IMG/VR virus record: IMGVR_UViG_3300027747_003667
Span: 1-34,037 of that record
Strand: one strand, 5' to 3'
Length of the DNA stretch: 34,037 bases
DNA from: a virus
The notes below the pieces were generated by a model. That model did not search any database. It had not been told where the DNA came from and saw only the letters and a program-made list of their open reading frames with translations. Below, piece after piece: positions 8,809-21,500 of the stretch (positions are counted from its first letter, which is position 1; each line of letters begins with the position of its first letter). A program made the position numbers and the translations under genes.

Positions 8809-9246
8809 ATGCCATACAAAACTTTAGAAATTTCCAACGCTGCATCAGTTTATGAGCAAAATCCCAAAACCAGTCAATTTTACAAGGGATTTTCTAGCGT
8901 TGATATATCCAACATCAACAGCAAATTGTATGATATAGATATTATTAGACAAGATTTGATCAATCAATTTAGGATTCGAAAAGGTGAAAGATTGATGAAT
9001 CCCACATTTGGCACAATTATTTGGGATATCATTATGGAACCAATGACCGATGAAGTCTATGAATTACTATCACAGGATATATCATCAATATGCAACAGTG
9101 ATCCAAGAATAGTCCCAATACAAATAAACATCAATGAAGATCAAGGGGGATATTTGATCGAGATCACAGTGCAGGTAGTGGATACAGATCAAACGGCCAC
9201 TTTGAAATTGAGTTTCAATCAAGAATCAGGATTGATTGTACAATAA
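8809..9246 (+). CDS. 25: gp25-like baseplate wedge protein
   Basis: A 145-residue protein of the gp25 family, the wedge component at the sheath-baseplate contact in contractile tails and type VI secretion (TssE). The hallmark is residues 57-78, RKGERLMNP then TFGTIIWDIIMEP, including the EPR-like loop region of this family. Length is close to the usual 130-150 residues. It sits 13 nt after the spike gene, and the order spike, gp25, gp6 is usual in marine T4-like phages. No strong ribosome-binding sequence is visible, so translation may depend on that of the gene before it. Confidence 0.9.
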   Translation: MPYKTLEISNAASVYEQNPKTSQFYKGFSSVDISNINSKLYDIDIIRQDLINQFRIRKGERLMNPTFGTIIWDIIMEPMTDEVYELLSQDISSICNSDPRIVPIQININEDQGGYLIEITVQVVDTDQTATLKLSFNQESGLIVQ

Positions 9247-9266
9247 TATACCCAGTTTACCTCTGC

Positions 9267-9274
9267 TATAAATA
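9267..9274 (+). promoter_or_regulatory. T4-type late promoter box TATAAATA upstream of gp6
   Basis: An exact TATAAATA in the gap between gp25 and gp6, ending 19 nt before the gp6 start. T4 late transcription starts about 6 nt after the box, so the leader would be about 13 nt. It lies outside any gene on the virion strand, and this phage encodes a gp55-like factor that should read it. Confidence 0.75.
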
Positions 9275-9293
9275 CGACATACAATGAAAACCT

Positions 9294-12200
9294 ATGTCTA
9301 TACCAGCCACTAATTCAAAATTACTTGTTACCGAAGATTGGAAAAAAATATATCAGTCTTATCAAAACGCCGAATTTCAAAGCTATGACTTTGATACACT
9401 GCGTAGGATACTTATTTCGTATCTTCAAGAAAATTATCCTGAAGATTTCAACGATTTTATTGAAAGCAGCGAATACATTGCATTGGTGGATTTGATTGCT
9501 TATGTAGGTCAAAATTTAAGTTTCCGTATTGATCTAAATGCTAGAGAAAATTTTTTAGAAACTGCACAGCGTAGAGACAGCATTTTGAGATTGGCACAGC
9601 TAGTCAGCTATGTGCCCAAACGCAATGTCCCTGCCAGTGGACTTTTGAAATTATCAGCAGTAAGCACAACTGCCAATGTTTATGATCAAACAGGCAACAA
9701 TTTGTCAGGAAGCACAATTGTTTGGAATGATTCAACTAATATCAATTGGTACACACAATTTATCAGTATTATAGACAATGCCATGTCAGGTGACTTGTCG
9801 TTTGGAATGCCTTACGACAGCGATGTTTTGAATGGGGTTGAAACTCAACAATATATAATTAATAGTTCAAATGTGGATGTGCCAGTCTATGCCTTTGATC
9901 AAAATATCAATGGTACTAGCATGCATTTTGAAATAGTATCTTCCACATTTTCAGGAAAAAATTATATCTATGAAGATCCTCCAAAACCAGGAAATGCTTT
10001 CAAAATACTGTACCAAAATGACAATCAAGGATCAGGCAGTGCAGGCACAGGATTTTTTACCCTTTTCAAACAAGGTACTCTTGGTATCAGCAATTTTGGA
10101 ATAGTCAATCCTGTACCTAATGAAATTATAGGAATCAATGTCAACAATATCAACAATTCTGACAGTTGGTTGTGGGAGTTGGATACTTCTGGAAACTATA
10201 CATCTTTGTGGGATCAGGTGCCTGCAACCAGCGGCAATAATGTTATATACAACAGTTTGAACAAGTCTCGCCGAAATATCTACAGCATCAGCACCAGAGA
10301 CAGGGATCAAATTGATTTGAATTTTTCTGATGGGGTATTTGGCAAACTGCCCAACGGCCAATTTCAATTGTTTTATCGTCAAAGCAACGGATTGTCATAC
10401 AATATATCTCCAGATCAAATGTCTGGAATATCAGTAGCAGTTCCTTATATTGATAAGTCGGGAATCAGTCAAATTTTGACCATGATTTTGAGTTTGGAAT
10501 ACACAGTGACCAACAGTGCTGCATCTGAGTCAAACACATCAATTCAAAAAAATGCTCCGCAGGCCTTTTATACTCAAAATAGAATGATCACAGCTGAAGA
10601 TTACAGCATTGCACCTTTGACATATACCACCAACGTGCTCAAGATCAAGAGTGTGAACAGGGTGAGTAGCGGCATCAGCAAATACTTTGAGCTCAGCGAT
10701 GTCAGTGGAAAATATAGCAAAACTAATATTTTTTGTGATGATGGCATTATTGCCAAGTCCGCATCCAGTGCGGATTATACCTTTAGTTTTTATAATCAAA
10801 ATAACATTTGGGAAATGATAAAAACTTACCTATTGCCCAAGGTACTGTCCTCCCCAGAAATTCAATCTTTTTACTTGGACAATTATAGAACTTATAGACC
10901 TATATTGGTAGAGCCAGACAGTGCAAAAATAACCTGGGTACAGGTGGGTAGTCCTGTTGTGGGACAAAGTAGAGGATATTTTCAAGCACCATTATTGAAT
11001 CCAAATTCACAAGATTATTATCTTAGACCTATTGGTGTTCGACAAGAACCTGCCGATTTGGTAAACAACCCCTTGTATTATGTACAAGCTGGATCTTTGA
11101 TAAAATTCAAAGCACCCAAAGATGCCTTTGGCAGGGATCAATATTTTTTGCCTGACGGAACACTGACGCTGTCATCTTTGAATGCCAGTTTATACTTTTG
11201 GTCTAACGTGCAACAGGTGATTGGTACTGGTGATAATAACGGAACTGGTGCTTTGGATGATGGAACTGGCCCCATAATACTCACTAACACTATTCCAGAT
11301 AGATCAGCAATAGTTGAAATAGTTCCGCCATTTGTCACTACTCTTGATTACAATTTTCAATCCAACATAATAAATTTATGTTTGAGCTATCAGTCTTTTG
11401 GGTTGAGATTTGATTCAACACTGAGAAGCTGGAAAATAATTTTTAGTGGAAATTTGAATAAAAATTTTGATTTATCCAATGTGGGGCTATCAGTCATGTT
11501 GGATTACGAAGGTGACAACTCCAATGCCAACAAAGATTCTAGCTGGCTGGTGTTATTTGATTTTCAAGGTGAAAAAACATACAAAGTCACTAATAAACTG
11601 ACACAATATGTGTTTAAAAGTGAAAAGCAAACTGGTTTTTATTTAGATGATACAAATAACAACTACGATTATGTAACCAATACCATAGTCAAAGATAAAA
11701 TATCAGTGCTATCCATCAATGCCAAACCAAATTCTAACTATCCCCTACAAAGAGACTATGTTTGGCAAATCACCGGTACATCCACTCAGTCAGATGGTTA
11801 TGTGGATCCGTCTTTGATTTTTGTGGGATTTTATTCTAATAATTCAATAGTGGGAAATCAAAAAATCACCATTGATCCTGAATCCTTTGACAACATCGTG
11901 GGAACCAATCCTACCGTTATTGATATAAATGGCAAATCTTATGTAGGTAGATCTGGATTGAAGTTTCAATATGAGCATAATCCTTCTGGTAACACTAGAA
12001 TAGACCCTGCCAAAAGCAACATCATTGACATATATGTTTTGACCAAAGATTACGATTTAAAATTTAGAAATTGGTTGTTGACTGGAAGTGGTAGCAAACC
12101 CTTGCCCCCCACTACTCAAAGTTTGGAAAACACTTATAGTGCAGATTTGGATGCTATAAAAGCAATCAGTGATCAAATCATATATCAGCCTGCATCTTAT

Positions 12201-12569
12201 AAGATACTATTTGGCGAATATGCTGACCCAAATTTACAAGCCACTTTCAAAGTGGTCAGAAGTCCTACCAGTACTATTAGTGACAATGCAATCAAATCCA
12301 AAGTACTGGATGCAATAAATCAATTTTTTGCTTTGGAAAACTGGGATTTTGGACAATTCTTTCACTTCAGCGAGCTATCCGCCTACATTATGAATTTATT
12401 GACACCAGATATCACCAATTTCCTATTGGTACCTTTATCCACAAATTTTGGAAATTTACAAGAAGTAGCATGCCAATCAACTGAAATTTTTATCAGCGGC
12501 GCAACTACTAACAACATCAAAGTAATTTCTGCTGTTACGCCGGCCCAACTGGAAATGGGAACATACTAA
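9294..12569 (+). CDS. 6: gp6-like baseplate wedge protein
   Basis: A 1091-residue wedge protein. The N-terminal 110 residues are typical of gp6: a KIYQSYQNAEFQSYDFDTLR segment, then LISYLQENYPEDFNDFIESS, then EYIALVDLIAYVGQNLSFR and LNARENFLETAQRRDSILRL. The C-terminal segment (SKVLDAINQFFALENWDFGQ, then FHFSELSAYI) fits the baseplate-J/gp6 iris-forming domain. In T4, gp6 dimers form the inner ring of the baseplate that opens at contraction. T4 gp6 is 660 residues; the extra length lies in the middle (about residues 130-900). A small out-of-frame ATG occurs at 9284; the start at 9294 is preferred because it gives the conserved N-terminus. It is followed with no gap by the giant gene. Confidence 0.85.
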   Translation: MSIPATNSKLLVTEDWKKIYQSYQNAEFQSYDFDTLRRILISYLQENYPEDFNDFIESSEYIALVDLIAYVGQNLSFRIDLNARENFLETAQRRDSILRLAQLVSYVPKRNVPASGLLKLSAVSTTANVYDQTGNNLSGSTIVWNDSTNINWYTQFISIIDNAMSGDLSFGMPYDSDVLNGVETQQYIINSSNVDVPVYAFDQNINGTSMHFEIVSSTFSGKNYIYEDPPKPGNAFKILYQNDNQGSGSAGTGFFTLFKQGTLGISNFGIVNPVPNEIIGINVNNINNSDSWLWELDTSGNYTSLWDQVPATSGNNVIYNSLNKSRRNIYSISTRDRDQIDLNFSDGVFGKLPNGQFQLFYRQSNGLSYNISPDQMSGISVAVPYIDKSGISQILTMILSLEYTVTNSAASESNTSIQKNAPQAFYTQNRMITAEDYSIAPLTYTTNVLKIKSVNRVSSGISKYFELSDVSGKYSKTNIFCDDGIIAKSASSADYTFSFYNQNNIWEMIKTYLLPKVLSSPEIQSFYLDNYRTYRPILVEPDSAKITWVQVGSPVVGQSRGYFQAPLLNPNSQDYYLRPIGVRQEPADLVNNPLYYVQAGSLIKFKAPKDAFGRDQYFLPDGTLTLSSLNASLYFWSNVQQVIGTGDNNGTGALDDGTGPIILTNTIPDRSAIVEIVPPFVTTLDYNFQSNIINLCLSYQSFGLRFDSTLRSWKIIFSGNLNKNFDLSNVGLSVMLDYEGDNSNANKDSSWLVLFDFQGEKTYKVTNKLTQYVFKSEKQTGFYLDDTNNNYDYVTNTIVKDKISVLSINAKPNSNYPLQRDYVWQITGTSTQSDGYVDPSLIFVGFYSNNSIVGNQKITIDPESFDNIVGTNPTVIDINGKSYVGRSGLKFQYEHNPSGNTRIDPAKSNIIDIYVLTKDYDLKFRNWLLTGSGSKPLPPTTQSLENTYSADLDAIKAISDQIIYQPASYKILFGEYADPNLQATFKVVRSPTSTISDNAIKSKVLDAINQFFALENWDFGQFFHFSELSAYIMNLLTPDITNFLLVPLSTNFGNLQEVACQSTEIFISGATTNNIKVISAVTPAQLEMGTY

Positions 12570-15500
12570 ATGTCAACTTCAACAATTCAATCAGTCAATC
12601 TATTACCAGTTTATTTTCAAACTGATAAAAATTCCAAATTTTTATCAAGCACTATAGATCAATTGATTCAGCCCACACAAATATCACGGATCAATGCCTA
12701 TATTGGGTCGACATCCACACCTAACTATTCATCTGATGACTTGTACGTTGTGGAGCCCACTGTTCTAAGACAAGCATATCAATTGGAGCCAGCTTTGGTG
12801 ACTTATGATATAGCAGATACAATACAAACAGTGACCACAATTGATGATTTGTTCAATGAATTATCAAACAATGGCAGTGACACTGTCAATGTTGATAGAC
12901 TGTTTAGAAGCACAGTGTACAGCTACTACCCACACATTGATTTAGACAAATTCAACAATTACCAAAATTACTATTGGTTACCAGATGGATCGTTTTTGGT
13001 GGACATTGATCAAGTTGATTTGGATATTGACACAAGTATTGTGGGACAGTCCGCAGCAACTGTCACTGTGAACTCACAGACAGTCACACTATTAAATGGC
13101 ATGCTGGTCACATTTTCAGGATTGGGTATTGATGACAAATATAAGTTTAAAGAATTTTTTGTAGAGGGTACTGGTACTTCAATATCATTGGTGCCACTAA
13201 ATGATCTTTTGACTCCAGAAGATATAGCCACCCCAACTGTTGATTTTTATGACTCAACAGCATATGACAGTGTGGGATTTGATGCTGTCAGCAATTATCC
13301 AAAAATTCCTGAATACATCACTATTAATAGAGCCAGTAAAGATCGCAATCCTTGGTCTAGATACAATAGATGGGTCAGTTTGGACACCATTATTGTCAGC
13401 TCCAAATTGAACAACAAAGAAGTTATTACTCCTATTTCCAATCGCGCCAATAGACCCATCATTGAATTTAACGCCAATATCAAATTGTATAATTTTGGAT
13501 CTGAGGCAGTACCGGCTGTTGATCTAATAGACTTTAGAATAACAGATGTGTTCAGCGTTTTACAAACTGTTGAAGGTCTTGATGTGACTTTGAGAACATT
13601 TGCTCAAAGTGAGCTGTTGATTGACGGCGTCAAATTGGAATACGGTAATAGAGTAATTTTTGCCGCTGACCCCAATCCTGAGATAAGAAATAAAATATAC
13701 ACCGTGTACCTATATCAATTGGGAGGTAGCACTACTACTAATGTGACTTTGATTCATCAAATTGCAGAGAAAAATCAATCTGTTTTGATCAAAAGAGGTG
13801 TTGAATATGGCGGTACCAGTTGGTATTTTAATGGTGATAATTGGGAGTATGCTCAACAGCATAAAACAATCAATGAGGGACCGTTATTTGATCTATTTGA
13901 CCGTGATGGCATCAGTTACAATGATAGGAAACATTATCTATCAGACTTCAAAGGCAGTAAGATTTTTGGATACAGTCTTAGCAATACCAATCCTATAGAT
14001 AAAATCTTGGGATTGAGATTGAACTATCTCAACAACAATGTTTATGCCAGTATTTTATTTGAAAATTATTATGCCAATTCTACTATCAATGTAGCAACAA
14101 TGGGAAACACCAGCTATTCAATAAATTCCAATCAAACTTATCTCAAAATAGATGGCACGTTGTTTAATATTTGGCAGACACCGAGAACCTATGAGGTAAA
14201 TTTCAACGACGCATTTGGCTACTATGATGTTCCTATAAGTTTGACCAATAATCCTTTAAACAAAGATTTTGATATTCTAGTGGCAGGAGATTTAAAAGAT
14301 CAAAAAACACCATTTGGAACCAGATTGGTAGCCAATGATAATCCAATCAGCTTTGCCATGATGTTTTTGGGCAAAAAGCAGCACAGTGTCGTTGATGCAA
14401 TGACCAAACTATCAGTTGATTATGATTATTTCAAATTGAGTCTAATAAACAATATAATCTTGACCACAAAGCCCAATGACCCAGCATTGGCATTGGATCA
14501 AATCATAAAAAAAATTAATTTAGGTAAAAACACAAAAAATTCATATTATCTATCTGACATGGTGCCTCATGGTGATAATAAAATCACCATTGACCACACT
14601 GTTACTAACATCGACAATCTGTTATATTCCATACCTAAAGAATTTTCTTTAAAAGTTTATTCCACAAACAGTGTTTTGGTTTATCTAAATGGTAAACAGA
14701 TGGTGCATGAAATTGATTATAAATTTGACGATATTGAGCCTTATGTTTTGTTTTTGCGACCCTTGGCTGTTGCAGATAAAATAAAAATCAATTATTACAA
14801 TGATACTAAACGCAGTTATATTCCATCAACTCCTACAAAATTGGGGCTGTATCCCAGTTTTTTACCAAAAATTTATATTGATGATTCATATGTTAATCCA
14901 ACTGCTGTGATACAAGGTCATGATGGCAGCATCACTGTTGCTTTCAACGATTTTCGAGATGAAATTATTTTGGAATATGAATTAAGAATTTATAACAATT
15001 TAAAAACTTTTTATCAAGATGATTTATTTGATATTCATGCAGTTGACCCTAATTATGATAGAGATTTATCAAATACTAGTGAGTATTCTTATTCTGAAAT
15101 CACAGCTATTTTGGAAAAAGATTTTATCAAATGGGCTATAAATTATGGCATTGATTACACAACAAATGACGTCTATGACGAAACTGACCCATTCACTTGG
15201 AAATATGCTGTAATAGACAATACCAGTATCACCGGCTCCTGGAGAGCAATTTACAAGTATGTTTATGGCACAGATAGACCACATACTGATCCTTGGGAAA
15301 TGCTGGGATTAACCATGAAACCATCTTGGTGGGATTCTCAATATGGCGTAGCTCCTTATACCTACGGCAATAGTTTGTTATGGTCTGATCTAGCACAGGG
15401 AAAAGTGAATGATCCAATTAATGGACCAAAGATTCGTGAATTGTATGTTAGGTCGTCTCTAGTCAGTTACATCCCAGTGGATGACTATGGCAATTTGCTT

Positions 15501-18500
15501 GATCCTGAAACATTGGGCATAGCAGTCAATCTTGGCAAACAATCAAGTTGGGCAGTTGGCGAACAGGGCCCTGCTGAAACAGCTTGGCGGCGCAGCAGCA
15601 ATTGGGCATTTTCTGTACAAAAAATGCTGGCCGTAACCAAACCAGCTACTTATGCCTCTAGAATGTACGACCCAGCCAACATGTATCAAAACATTCTTGG
15701 TCAGTGGCTATATAAACCCAATGAGGCATTTTTGCAATTGAACAATGTACCTATACATGGCAAAAATGAAATAGCAAATATCAGTGGATACAGTGTGGCA
15801 GTGAGTGAAATAGGGCAGCAAAGAGATCTAAATTATCTTGAAAATCTAAAAAACGACTTAACATATTGCAGTTTCAATCTGTTTTACAAAGTGGGCGGTT
15901 TCTTGAATAAAAATAATATACAAATTGTTATAGATGCTTACGAACCCACCACCAATGCCCCGGGTGCATCATTGCCTGACGATGATTACAGGTTGATACT
16001 AAAAGTCAGTAACCCAATAAAAAGCGTGGGTATCTCGGGGTTAATCATACAAAAAGATGGCAGCAGGTACATTGTCAAAGGATATGATAGAGACAATCCA
16101 TATTTTACATATTACCCTGCAGTTAGAAATTCATCAACGCCCTCCATTACTATTGGGGGGGTAAGCAGTGAATATGTTGATTGGGCACCATCTCAGTCGG
16201 CAACTTCAACTAAAAATTTAAAATCTATAGATTTGACCACTGCTCAAGCTGCACCATCTGGTGTATTTTATAAAAAAGATCAAATAGTTTACTATTCTGG
16301 AAATTTTTATAGAGTAAAAAATTCCCATCAGTCAGGATCAACTTTTGATCAAACCATGTATGTTAAATTGTCTGCACTGCCCACAGTTGGTGGTGCAACA
16401 GTTTATCAAGTTGCAAGTTTTGAACCCACTGCTTACCAAGTGCCCTATGGTCATGCTTTTGACAGCGTGCAGGAAATTTATGATTTGATAATTGGTTATG
16501 GCAAATGGTTGACTGATCAAGGATTTGTTTTCAATCAGTTCAATTCTGATTTGCAACAGGTGGTAGATTGGAATTTGACGGCCAAAGAATTTTTATTTTG
16601 GACCACCCAAAATTGGATCAATGACAGTATAATTACTCTAAGCCCTTTTGCAGATCAACTCAGTTATCAATTTTTTGAATCCATAGTAGATAACATTTAT
16701 AATGGTTTTTATGATTACAGTTTGACCAAAGCAGACGGAACGCCTTTTAACAAAAACAATTTGTTCATAACAAGACAAAATGGAATTTTTAACGTAAAAA
16801 CTATAAACACTGATGATGGTATCTATTTTGCTAGACTGAATTCCATACAAAAAGAGCACGGTATTGTGTTTAAAAATAAAACAATTTTTGGAGACATTGT
16901 ATATGATGTAAAAACTGGTGATAGACAAAATCGCATGAAGTTGGTGGGATTCAAAACAGCCAACTGGGATGGAAATGTATTTTCTCCAGGATTTGTTTAT
17001 GATGCTGCCAAAACTGTTGAATGGGCACCCAATAACACATATCTTGCCAGCAGCATTGTCATTTACAATAATTTGTATTACAGTGCAATTAGAAATATCA
17101 GCAGATCATCCACGTTTGATTTTACCAAATGGAAAAAATTAAATAAAAAACCCACCTCGGGGCTTTTACCAAATTTTGATTATAAAATAACTCAATTCAA
17201 TGATTTTTACAGTTTGGACATTGACAACTTTGATTCGGGTCAGCAAAAATCAGCACAGAATTTGACTGGATATGCTAAAAGAAAGTATTTCAGCAATATT
17301 ATTCCCAACCCTATATCTCAATATAAATTTTATCAAGGCTATATCAAGGAAAAAGGCACATTTAATGCAGTGAGGAAATTGTCAAAGGCCTTTGCAAGAA
17401 ATTCTATTGGTGATATTGAATTGTATGAGGATTGGGCGTTGAGAGTGGGTCAGTATGGTGGATTTACATCTTTGGAGGAATATGAATTTCCGTTATTGGA
17501 AGGTGCTTTATTAAATAATCCGCAAATTTTGACTTTTTCTTCTGAATTCAGCAATGTAAAAAATACCACAGTTTATTATATTGACAGCAAAAAATTAACT
17601 CTAAGTCCAAAAATAGGAGATATCCCTGTTTTAAGCACTACAACATCAACAAATATATTTCAATTGATTAGCGCTGGCTATGTGAGGCTGGACGATGTTG
17701 ACGCTACTGCTTACAATCAAAACAGTTTGTTGGATATTGCAAATAATAGTAACTTGCTGCAAGGAACCACAATCTGGTTAGGATTCAAGCCCAATGGGGA
17801 TTGGGATGTGTTACGCTACTATTTGATCAGTGCTGACATTGTTGATGTTACGGCAGACATCGTGTTCAGTAGTCTAACAGTTAGTACAACCAGGCCTCAT
17901 GGGTTGATTACTGGGCAAATTATTTCTATAACAGGCATAAGTGATTTGATAAACGGAGTATACGTGATACAATCAATAGTTTCTTCCAATCAGTTCACTA
18001 TTGACAACAGCAAATTGTTTACCAATTCTCAAGATGTAAATTATCCTGGATTTTTATTTGCATTTCAATCCATGCGATTTTTAAACTTTGACTCCATGCC
18101 ATCAGACAATGAATTGTATTCTTATGATGTTGGCACCTTGATTTGGGCAGACTCGGGAAATGACACTGATAACAATGGTTGGGCAGTGTACAAGAAAGTT
18201 TTAAATTATTCCAATCAAATTATTGTTGGAACACACTCTGCTCTATCAGAAGGCCACGGATATAGCATTAGTGCAAGAAAAGGCAGCGACATTTTGGCAG
18301 TGGGTAGTCCTCTATATACCAGTAGCGGACAATCTGGGGGTCTGTTTGTATATAGAAGCTCAACTTTGGAAGAAATTATTTTTTACTCCATGCCAAATAC
18401 AGCAGGCAATGATAATAGATTGGGTAGTTCCATAATCTATGATGATACCCCATACCCAACTCAATCTAATTTTGGACTAGTGTTTGCTGGTGCTCCGGGA

Positions 18501-21500
18501 TCTTATTCCCAAGACGGTAGTGTTTTGATCATCAGCATCAATAATGCCTATCAAGCAACTGTTGAAAGCACTATTAACAATCCAGTTGGCGGAGCATCCA
18601 ATCAGTTTGGGTCTAGTATCTTTGTTCAAAGAAACACAAACACCAAAAAAGTCATCGTGGGAGCTCCTGTAAATAATGCCGCATATTCTTATATTGTAAC
18701 AGCAAATCAAGTGAGTGGTGTTACTGTGAGTCAGCCCATAGCGGTTAATTCGGTAGAGTCTCTAAGTGCCAATGCCAATTGGGGTTATGCGATTGTGGGA
18801 TCAGATGATGCAACCCACATAGCCATTAGTGCTCCTTATAACAATTTAAAAAATATAAATTTTGTAGTAGCCAATAGTGCTACATCATTCGCATATGATA
18901 TTGGTCATGTTGCTGCGCTGTATACAGTGTCAGGGTCAACAGTGGCTCAAACTATATACAGTCCATTTGGGGACAATGGGCATTTTGGTTTGGCTATGGC
19001 CATGAGTTCAGATGCATCATATCTAGCCATTGCTGCACCTAACACATTGAATCCAAATAATAGTAGAGGTGCGGTGGCAATTTATACCATTACCAACAAC
19101 TTGTATGTATTGAATCAAATATTGTCCAATGTGGTGACTGATAGCAAAATGTATTTTGGTATGGCGTTGGATATAAACACATTATCAAACAAACTGATAG
19201 TTTCGTCGTTGGGCACAAATACTACAGTGCTGACAACCTTTGATACAATAACAACATTTGACTTGGATTCAACAAGATTTTTTGAATCTGAAGATTATTC
19301 AGGAACTACATACCTATACACAAGAAAAAATTCAAGATTTGTGTTTAGTCAAGAAGTCAATGAATTGACTGAATCTATTTCATCATTGACCAATTTTGGT
19401 GCTGCGGTGTCAATTGATGAAACGGTTATATTTGTTGGCGCTCCAAGTACAGTGAATCAAAGCACTGGCAGTGTCTATAAATTTTCTCAAATTGATAAAA
19501 GCACAAATGGTTGGCAAAAACATAGAACGCAGGAAAACTTGGTAGATGCATCTTCTGTAAAACAGATAAAATTGATTGATACATCTCGCGATAGCATACT
19601 GACCTACTATGATTATGTTGATCCAATAAAGGGCAAGATTCTAGGAATTGCAGATGAAGAGTTGGCATACAAAACAGCCAGTGACCCAGCTATATACAGC
19701 ATAGGTGGCATGGGGGTCAATGTTGATACCAATAACAGTTGGATTGATCAACAAGTGGGACAGCTGTGGTGGGATTTGAGTAACGCCAAATATATTTGGT
19801 ATGAGCAGGGAGAACTGGAATATAGAAAAAATAATTGGGGCAAACTATTTCCAGGAGCAGGCATAGATGTGTACGAATGGGTAGGTACCAGTTTATTACC
19901 CAGCGAATGGAGTGTGCAAGCAGATACTCCTGCAGGTTTGTCAAAGGGTGTGAGTGGTCAGCCCAAGTATGTAGATAACAGTACTATATCAGTTAAACAA
20001 ATATACGACAATATAACCAACAGCTTTAGTAATCTTTATTACTACTGGGTAAAAAATAAAGTCACACTGCCCAACATCAACAGCAGAAAAATCAGCGCAT
20101 TTTCTGTGGCCAGTTATATAGCCAACCCCACATTGGCAGGTATACAGCATGTTGCTTTTATATCTACCAGCTCTCTAACCATATCCAATTTTGCTGATAG
20201 GTTGCGAGAAGATCAAATCAGTTTAAATCTAACAATTGATAAATCAAATAATAAAACTCCATTGCATGTGCAATGGCAGCTGGTGGCCGAAGGATCTGAC
20301 AAAAGCACAATCCCGGCACTGATAGAAAAAAAATTAATTGATAGTCTCATTGGACATGATGAGCTGGGCAATCCTGTACCCGATACATCTCTATCTGATA
20401 GATCAAAATTTGGGATTGGCATTAGACCACAACAAACATTATTTTCTAATCGATCTGCAGCTCTTCGAAATGCCATAGAGTTTGTCAACACAGTGCTGAT
20501 AGATCATCAAATTGTTGGCAATTATAACTTTTCCAATTTGCAAACACAAGAGCTTCCACCTCAACCCACAACATCGTCTTGGATAATTATAGAAGATGAT
20601 ACATTGATTGTAAAAATTGATGTCAATCAAACAACCACTGCAACAGTGCTGGTTGATTCTAGTTCAAATAATGGCTGGGCAGTGTATCAGTATGATGGCA
20701 CCGTATGGAACAAAATTCAAACTCAGAGTTTCAATACCAATCTTTATTGGACATATGTTGATTGGGAATCGCCATTATACAACAAGTACAAAGAAATAAA
20801 CTTTATTGTCAACGATGTCTACGAGATTTCAGAGCTAGTCGTGAGTTTTGGTCAATATGTAAAAATTAGAAATAGAGGAGATGGTAATTATATTATATTA
20901 ACTCCCACCAGCAATGGCGGTATTGGTACTTTTGGCAATAGCTATGATGTGTTATACATACAAAACGGCACCATACAGTTCAAAGATAGTTTATGGGATC
21001 TTCCATACGGTTGGGATAAGAATGCAGCCTTTAATCAATTATTATTTGATCAAAGCCCCGGCATAGAAATTGCCTACATACTCAAAGCGTTAAAGAACGA
21101 TATTTTCATAAATGATTTAAAAATCAATTGGAATTTGTTATTTTTTAAATCTATCAAATATGCACTTTCGGAACAAAAATTTGTGGATTGGGCGTTCAAA
21201 ACTTCTTTGGTAGATGTGGTCAATTTTATAGGAACATTGACACAAACACCCATTTACAAATTGCAAGACACTGCATATTATGAAAATTACATCAATGAAG
21301 TTAAACCATACCATACTCAAGTGAGAAGATTTTCAGCTGCATTTAAAAATGATGAAAATTCTAATACCACAATATTAGATTTTGATCATCCTTTTGTTTA
21401 TAGCACAACCAGCAGTCAATTTGTACCAACTCCTATTCCACTTAGTGAATTTGTGTATCCCGAGGCTTACGTGCCTGACACTGGCCAAATAATCACTGCA

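Noticed and set aside
9284-9310. Nine-codon frame overlapping the gp6 start as a leader peptide
   Set aside because: It would start only a few bases into the predicted late transcript with no ribosome-binding sequence; probably chance.
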